Origin: Psococerastis gibbosa
Taxonomy: Eukaryota; Arthropoda; Insecta; Psocodea; Psocidae
Assembly: GCA_963971405.1 (NCBI GenBank)
Contig: OZ020484.1
Location: forward strand, 28,294,770-28,358,769
Direction: 5' to 3'
Length of the DNA stretch: 64,000 nt
Shown here: in pieces, positions 59,401-64,000 of the stretch
How the letters are laid out: each line of letters begins with the position of its first letter
Position numbering within the stretch: the first letter of the stretch is position 1
Translations under genes and position numbers: made by a program
The notes under the pieces: model-generated
The model's database searches: none
What the model saw: only the letters and a program-made list of their open reading frames with translations
Told to the model about the DNA's origin: nothing

Positions 59401-62400
59401 GATTTGTATCTAGAAGATTAATTTGGTAAACGTTGCCTTCTTCGCCAGCCTCCAAACGATGACGAGTTGCCCCAGGTATTGAAAACTCGCAGGCACACGG
59501 CAGCAAATTTCTCAGTACACACGGCGAACAGATTTTCAATGTACGGGCAGGGCCCGGCTGCGGTGACCAAGACACCTTCAAAGAAATGTGTATCAAAACT
59601 CCGTTCAGGAGTAATCTCAACTAATATATTTACAAAGGCTTCCACGGCCGGAGTTACGTGATGAATCAGTAGAATCACAACTAAGCCAAATTTATGGATA
59701 ATGCTAATTCAGTTCATTTAAGTTTTGAGACGATTTTACTGTCAAATGTTCCATTAGGCTAATTACTAAATTGAAATGATAAAAAACAAAAAAATGGGAC
59801 TTACCCTCAATGAGAAAACTGACTCAACGGCCCCATCTTTGCTTAAACACGAAATATCCTGTTCTCCTTCAGATAAAGCACTTAAATCATTCCATGACAC
59901 ACCTTCTAAACTGACGTTATGATTTCTGAAAAGTTAACAAAACGGCACATGTAAAACCATTGGCATTAGACACTAGAAATTGTTTGTATTATTGGCATCA
60001 CTAAAATAATAATTAAAAAAAATACCAAATTTTGTATACAATTAGGCGATATACAACTGTTCTTAAAACAGCCTTACCAGTACCTTAAAATTATAAATTG
60101 TTGCTCAAAAGAATCTCTCATTAAGCGGACTATATTTTAAAATGTCATGCTGTGCATGCGACGGAAGAAGGTCGTTAATAATTAAACTATGCCTTTTCAA
60201 GTACATGCTAGAATGGACTAAATACTCACGATAAGTGTCCAGGAAGAAAATAAAGCGTGCAGTGATAGCAGACAGCTAAAGGTACGTAATAGGAATCATC
60301 AGGAGCCACCAATGCGAGCCGAGTCAGGTCATCGAATGGATTCGTCGACTCCCCCAATGGAGCTTCACCCATCGACGTCAGGACACTTTTCTTGTAGTAG
60401 ATACCAACAGGGTAGCTGCTCTCATTTTTAATCTGAATGAAAAAATATATAAAATTATACTTTCAATACAATGAAATTGACACATCATTGTTACAATATC
60501 CCCATTGGAGCTTCACCCATCGACGTCAGAACAATTTTCTTGTAGTAGATACCAACAGGGTAGCTGCTGTAATTTTTAATCTGAATTTAAACAATATAAA
60601 ATTATGCTTTCAATACAATGAAATTAACGCTCCATTGTTACAATATTGTATGGAAGGGAGTACTCACTGATAGGCAGATGAAGTAAACATTTTACCTATA
60701 AAACTACACCTTGAGCTCTCCATGTTTGTAAAGATCAACATGCTTACCCAGGAGCTAGCAACACACAATCTGATGGTTAACTCCACAAAGACTTCTATAA
60801 TGGTATTCAAAACGAGGCAAGCGAACAACCAGCCGGAACCGTGTGTTTTTGTGGAGAAGAATATGCTAAATAACGAATCGAGCGTTAAGTTCCTGGGCAT
60901 GCAAATTGATTCTCATCTAAAGTGGGTCGACCATATTGACTTCATATCAACCAAAATATGCTCTGGTTTGTTTGTACTAAGGAACATTGTTAAAGTATGT
61001 GGTGCTGCTACAGCTATCTCAGTTTATTATGCACTAATTCAAAGCCACATTACCTATGGGATTGAGCTCTGGGGCAATTCTAGTGCTGGCAACCTGCTCA
61101 GAATTTTTAAACTCCAAAAAAGAGCTATTAGGTACATTGTGGGAATCAATCAAAGAGAGAGCTGTAGACAGCACTTCATTGACCTGAGCATACTAACGGT
61201 ACCTAGCCTGTATATTTTGCACGTGGCTGTGTATATTCACAAACATTTAAGCAGTTTCCAGCGGGTAGAACATGTCCACAATCATGGAACGAGGTCAAGG
61301 TCAAAGTTGGTTGCCATGCAACACAAAACCCGGCGGTACGAATGTAAGCCGTCTTTTATCGGTGTGCGCATATATAACAAACTGCCCAATTTAATAAAGA
61401 CAGCCAAGAACTTGGCAGAGTTCAGAAGGAGTTTGAAGTGTTACCTTAATCAAAGGACATTGTACAACATTCAAGAGTTTTTTGAATAGGGAAGCACTTT
61501 GAACTTTTCTTTGGATTCTGTTAAGTTCTTGACTGCATTGTACAATTTAACATTTATTATTTACGCTATTGTATTGAAAATCGGTGCAATATAGACTTTC
61601 TATTCTATTCTAAAGACCTTTCATTCATCAGACCCGGCTCTGGCTGTTATGCCGCTTCTGGCAAGTATTGAAAATGCCACCCCACCTTTCAAACAGTAAA
61701 GTAAGGATATGTAGAGTAGTGGTACAGACTCCGATTTTCACCTGAAAGGTTGATGGTTCAAGTCCCACACTTGCTACATTTTCTGGCCATGCTTCGGAGG
61801 GCATGTAAAGCAGGCGGTCCCGGGTCATCCTAGTTTAGTGTAGGAGGGGGCTTCATAGCCTTAACTCCGCTTGGTTGGCTTAGTAAAAGAACAAAAAGTC
61901 AATATTAATTTATTTATTTATTTAATTTTTTTAATTTAATTTAATAATTTACAAAATCACAATTTTTGAGAGGCAATCATGGCAGAGCCGGGTCTATTCA
62001 TCCTATTGTACCCTCATCCTTCAGATAGCTACAACGACTGAGATTATATCTAAATTTTATAACATTTTACTCCTAAATCTTCATAAGACGACAAAGCCAA
62101 ATCCCTTAACACTTACTGGTCACGAAACGTTCTCCATGCAATGAGCGTTAGTCACTAACAATTAAATTTTGCGTAACAAACCTGTAGAGGCCCCGAAACG
62201 ATGTAATGAACGACAGTGTCAGTGAGCTTCGTCGCGATCACCGCACTGTATGAAATTCCACGTCGAGGGGGCGACAGTGAAAAAATCTTTTCATCCACAC
62301 ATTTCCCAACGGCAACTTGTAGTGGTTCCAAACCTAAAAATTTTCTGTTACGTTAACAACACTCAATAGACTCGTCGGGCCCTTGCGAGCACTCGCAGTG

Positions 62401-63707
62401 TCTGTTTTTTTTTTTTTTTTAATTTTTTTTAATTAACTATTTAAGTCTGAGGCATTTTTTAAATGGGACATGAGTACTGCTGGATTTCTGGGGTTCTAAG
62501 GAATGAGTAGTTACCGTATTTGTGTAGTTTAATGCACGCAGAACCTTACAATCAGTATAAAATCGCCCAGTGCCCTTAGCAAAATAATAGAGGAAGGGAT
62601 TGGTAGTTCAAAGCAGTATTATCTAGATTAGAATAGGTGTAATAAATAAGTTAACGTTGCTTCACATTTTCAGAAATTCTTCAAATTTCCTGCCTGGTTT
62701 TCGACGAAATTCGTGAGATTACCTTCCATTTCAATTTTGATCAGTGACCCGCGAACACGCTCCTGCAAACCTTCCAAACTTTCTCTGTGATAATCCAGAT
62801 CTGGAGAAATTCGACCATTATCCCACCTAAAACAGGAAGCATAAAGATAGAAGGATTGTTGAATGAACGTCACAAGTATAGAATTGGCTTGGCATATACT
62901 TTTTTGACCTTTTAAAATCATGCCAACATTTTATCATTGTGTGAAAAGGGCTGGAGCAGAAGTCGTATAAATACTCACGGGTCTTCAGATGTAGAATCGG
63001 GCGAAGGAGAGGGGGACCGGGACAACGACCCCGGTGTGCTTACAGGCGATTCTTCATCGAACTTACTTGTCGCCAATACTTCACCCTGAAATTCAACGGG
63101 AAAACAGGTGTTAACTAATAAATGGTTTGGTGCAGAGGTCAACATACCATCCAGGCAAGGTACATACATGAATTCGAATCCCGTTTCCTTCTCATTTTTC
63201 ATATCTTTCTTTCTCTAAGTATTAACACTGGTTTATATTGGCAAATACATTTGATTTGCGAAAGACAGAAAAGTTGGAAACCTAAGAAGTTACTTAATTT
63301 GTCATGTCGCCTTCTTTACCAAATAATAACATGACTTTAAAGTTCAGCTTCATTTGAAGCTGAGGTCTATTCTTCGATAGGGACGGCAAATAAAAACTGT
63401 CAGAATATGCAAAACCCTTGTAGGTCTGATAGGAGTTGTCTAAAAGTTCGACTTCTGTCCATAGGTTACCAGGATTTTGATCGTTTTAAGGTACCCACTT
63501 GATGAATAAGGGTGATTTCAGAGCTCGGCCCCAGATGATTTGCCAACAGACGGGGTGCCGTGTGAAGGGGAATGTTGTTCAACAAATTGAGAGTGTGCAA
63601 AGTAGCAGATGTTATGCTTATCTCCAGCCGCTGTTTGGAATGCAAGAGAACATGGGTGGCTAATCTCTCGACCGCTTCTGTTTCCAATCCAGAATCCACG
63701 GAATCCG
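46328..63707 (-). CDS. VPS13B: VPS13-family lipid transfer protein, VPS13B-like, C-terminal part
   Basis: VPS13 proteins are long hydrophobic-groove bridges that move lipids between membranes; VPS13B acts at the Golgi (family knowledge). Twenty-five exons, 5' to 3' on the minus strand: 63707-63499, 63085-62979, 62826-62723, 62334-62182, 60432-60230, 59925-59805, 59575-59387, 58727-58512, 56664-56501, 55539-55353, 54533-54408, 53995-53849, 53296-53069, 52827-52735, 52444-52262, 52131-51949, 51705-51490, 51223-51014, 50585-50398, 50044-49873, 49151-48778, 48286-48220, 47414-47272, 47038-46915, 46432-46328. About 1400 residues are present and the 5' part is outside the window. Markers include SPYWLLNKTGLSL, PLLFCYRK, FMEDNERADLW, the adaptor-binding segment YTWDD, VLTNPRARL, and GLDGFYRGTGRGVMGLLSK of the ATG_C region. 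All junctions are in phase, but exon 62334-62182 holds a one-base frameshift. Family certain; the B paralogue is my best judgement. Confidence 0.88.
46571..46835. mobile_element. Palindromic MITE, family M3, in the last VPS13B intron
   Basis: 265-bp, almost fully self-complementary copy with ends GGCGGCAATTCCACCGGCGA and GGCGGCAATTCCACCGGCAA. Flanks TAT and TTT no longer match. It has longer arms than the copy at 31.8 kb. Confidence 0.85.
47886..48175 (-). mobile_element. LINE fragment, reverse transcriptase tail
   Basis: Frame 48113-47886 reads RHNTALYGSAFFVNVCRQWN and SLDKEIRSQPKIRGFKSQLL, the C-terminal pattern of Jockey/CR1-type elements. It lies in the VPS13B intron beside exon 48286-48220. 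Confidence 0.7.
48575..48765 (+). repeat. Repeat family C
   Basis: Shares with 8654-8830, 32740-32830 and 56735-56915 the blocks CTACACCGGCTGCAA, GAGACAAGCTTACCA-TGA, and GGCGTAAGCGTGACT-AGCCAA. Non-coding. Found in intergenic DNA and in introns of C2CD5 and VPS13B. Confidence 0.6.
48778..49151 (-). other. ATG_C-type amphipathic region of VPS13B
   Basis: The largest exon in this part of the gene, 374 bp. It reads LGVSGVTMLPARGAPCSGLDG, then the Gly-rich GFYRGTGRGVMGLLSKTA and LAMTLDAITR. Such glycine-rich amphipathic helices near the C-terminus of VPS13 and ATG2 bind membranes or lipid droplets (family knowledge). Confidence 0.75.
49476..49745 (-). repeat. ACT-tailed repeat, copy 1
   Basis: The minus strand carries an open frame (LNPADQSRFKDADNLVVC, PVGKHSRTCPGHLRTNRVTS) and ends in a TAG/ACT microsatellite. 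It matches 57545-57835 in the opposite orientation. It lies in a VPS13B intron; probably a retroelement 3' piece. Confidence 0.6.
52570..52700 (-). repeat. Repeat family D copy in a VPS13B intron
   Basis: On the minus strand it reads GTAGCAACATCCCAAATAGA, GGATCCTCTACCAGTCTAC and GTGGTGCCACGGTTTTTC. A related piece (CCAATGAAGGCAAGGTACCC) lies at 21405-21470. Confidence 0.55.
53069..53296 (-). other. VPS13 adaptor-binding (VAB/SHR-BD) exon
   Basis: The exon encodes PYQSLLYTWDDACKDRVLLW followed by NKGREIAVQLSRDDW. The Y-x-W-D-D motif and the following strands match the VPS13 adaptor-binding repeats, which recruit partner proteins carrying a PxP motif (family knowledge). It ends in a Ser/Arg-rich, probably disordered stretch. 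Confidence 0.75.
55943..56472. mobile_element. Composite palindromic MITE M2, three levels
   Basis: Same outer and inner organisation as the copy at 25.6 kb: outer flanked by TTA/TTA, inner at 56014-56401. A third palindromic element of family M1 (56119-56250) is inserted in the inner one, flanked by TAA on both sides. The 25.6 kb copy has the empty site CAATAAAATC at the equivalent place. It lies in a VPS13B intron. Confidence 0.9.
56119..56250. mobile_element. Third-level palindromic MITE, family M1
   Basis: 132 bp with ends GGCGGGGTTTCCACATACGT and complement and a perfect TAA target duplication, confirmed by the empty site in the related copy at 25.7 kb. The core is in the opposite orientation to the 9.7 kb copy. 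Confidence 0.9.
56735..56915 (+). repeat. Repeat family C copy
   Basis: GGCTGCTGGCAAACTGGTAA, GAGACATGCTTACCATTGAC and CGTGACTAAGCCAATGA align with the copies at 8.7 and 48.6 kb. Confidence 0.6.
56977..57162 (+). mobile_element. Probable LINE fragment, reverse transcriptase tail
   Basis: The frame reads RNKHGKRALKYVIPELFNSI and PINLLTHKKVSECKRLQQ, resembling the end of non-LTR element proteins (GKR-x-Y---P-L-N-IP pattern). Short; the assignment is moderate. Confidence 0.5.
57180..57409 (-). mobile_element. hAT-type MITE in a VPS13B intron
   Basis: 230-bp copy of the 12.96 kb element in opposite orientation, with the same CAGTGGCGGCGCTA ends and a perfect 8-bp duplication GTACGATG. It sits just after a LINE fragment. 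Confidence 0.92.
57545..57835 (+). repeat. ACT-tailed repeat, copy 2
   Basis: Same frame (RLNPADQSRFKAADNLVVC, PVGKHGRTCPGHLRTNRVTS) and a tail of ACTACTACTACTACTAC. Copies differ by scattered substitutions while the frame stays open. Confidence 0.6.
57949..58450 (+). mobile_element. LINE fragment (RTE/endonuclease-RT type) in a VPS13B intron
   Basis: Frame 57949-58302 contains MVKCYVFPIVLCGIEGWTLT, ISAFEMWVYRRMLRISW and EVLRRMNTEAELLLTVKKRK, diagnostic of this reverse transcriptase end. Frames beyond are broken (IQGKMEGQRAPG, SIFRAAV). Confidence 0.85.
60353..60647. repeat. Tandem duplication of a VPS13B exon edge plus intron
   Basis: A 148-bp unit (60353-60500) holding the first 80 bases of exon 60432-60230 and adjacent intron is repeated at 60501-60647. 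The second copy keeps the splice acceptor and an open frame of about 26 codons (IKNYSSYPVGIYYKK), differing from the true exon at a few residues (ES to YS, SV to IV). It has no good donor directly after the duplicated coding part. Confidence 0.88.
60670..61613 (+). mobile_element. 5'-truncated non-LTR retrotransposon, reverse transcriptase C-terminal part
   Basis: Open frame from 60722 to 61489 encodes the end of a Jockey/CR1-like reverse transcriptase: KFLGMQID, W-DHIDFISTKI, YYALIQSHITYGIELWGN, LQKRAIRYI. Upstream the same frame reaches ADEV just after a stop, the remains of the YADD catalytic box, so truncation falls at the active site. The 3' end has a short untranslated region and a TTCTATTCTATTCTA tail. 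It lies in a VPS13B intron, opposite to the gene. Confidence 0.85.
61694..61922 (+). mobile_element. tRNA-derived SINE, family A, full-length
   Basis: Head begins GTAGAGTAGTGGTACAGACTCC (A box region) and includes GGTTCAAGTCC, a near-consensus B box. The body carries GCCATGCTTCGGAGGGCATG and TAGCCTTAACTCCGC. The tail is AATTTATTTATTTATTT. This is the most complete plus-strand copy; it lies in a VPS13B intron. Confidence 0.8.
62182..62334 (-). other. VPS13B exon with a +1 homopolymer frameshift
   Basis: The exon enters in phase 2 and reads GLEPLQVAVGKCVDEKIF, then meets seven T's on the minus strand (A7 at 62280-62286). Read as is, a stop follows after about 20 codons. With six T's the frame continues as SLSPPRRGISYSAVIATKL and ends TVVHYIVSGPLQ exactly in phase with the next exon. 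The rest of the gene is intact, so an assembly error in the homopolymer is as likely as a real mutation. Confidence 0.85.
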
Positions 63708-64000
63708 CTATAAGTTAAAATACACTCACATTGGGCCTTAACAGTATGTTTACAAGGAAATCCTGAGTCAGAACAGAATTTAGATTTTTCTCATTTACTT
63801 CAGAAAAAAAACACAAATATCGTAGTAGAAGAGTAATCGAGACAAATATGGTTGATTTTTTTTACCATTTTGCAATTAGATTTCTCAAAATGTATTGTAT
63901 TTCCCAAAGTGTATTCGTTTCCTGAATTGCACTGATATTTTGATTAAAACTGACGGCTTATTTTGAGTGCCAAACAGGAATAAAGGGCTAATTTGGCAAG
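63708..64000 (-). other. VPS13B intron running off the window
   Basis: Acceptor aacttatag at 63708-63716 starts the first visible exon. No further exon is recognised before the window ends, so the earlier exons lie to the right. Confidence 0.7.

Overview
This is nuclear DNA of an insect. The genes are split by GT-AG introns, the non-coding DNA is AT-rich, and many transposon remnants, hairpin MITEs and tRNA-derived SINEs lie between and inside genes. The best taxonomic clue is a myosuppressin peptide of the [10 protein letters not shown] type. That form is known from many non-dipteran, non-lepidopteran insects; crustaceans usually carry QDLDHVFLRF. I cannot name the species.

Layout. 1-12.0 kb is intergenic: SINE and LINE remnants, a large inverted repeat (arms near 3.4-4.2 and 6.7-8.05 kb), hairpin MITEs and long G tracts. 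12.03-15.47 kb (+) holds a two-coding-exon myosuppressin neuropeptide gene with a repeat-filled 3.1 kb intron. 15.5-28.25 kb is intergenic with LINE and MITE remnants and no gene I can support. 28.26-43.22 kb (-) is C2CD5 (CDP138), reconstructed in 16 coding exons including a 66-bp last exon about 5 kb from its neighbour. 43.2-44.3 kb is a shared divergent promoter region that carries a tandem duplication. 44.32-45.94 kb (+) is RpL18A (ribosomal protein eL20), complete in three coding exons. 46.33-63.71 kb (-) is the C-terminal part of a VPS13-family lipid-transfer protein, most like VPS13B, in 25 exons; its 5' part lies beyond the right edge. RpL18A and VPS13B converge tail to tail.

The four genes are functionally unrelated: neuropeptide signalling, membrane-trafficking C2 protein, cytosolic ribosome, and bulk lipid transfer. 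Only C2CD5 and RpL18A appear to share a regulatory interval. The most unusual structures are a three-level nest of TTA/TAA-flanked palindromic MITEs near 56 kb, whose two-level form also occurs at 25.6 kb; a tandem duplication of a VPS13 exon edge at 60.35-60.65 kb; a one-base homopolymer frameshift in another VPS13 exon at 62.28 kb; and the tandem repeat in the C2CD5/RpL18A promoter region. I found no undescribed gene system that I could defend from sequence alone.
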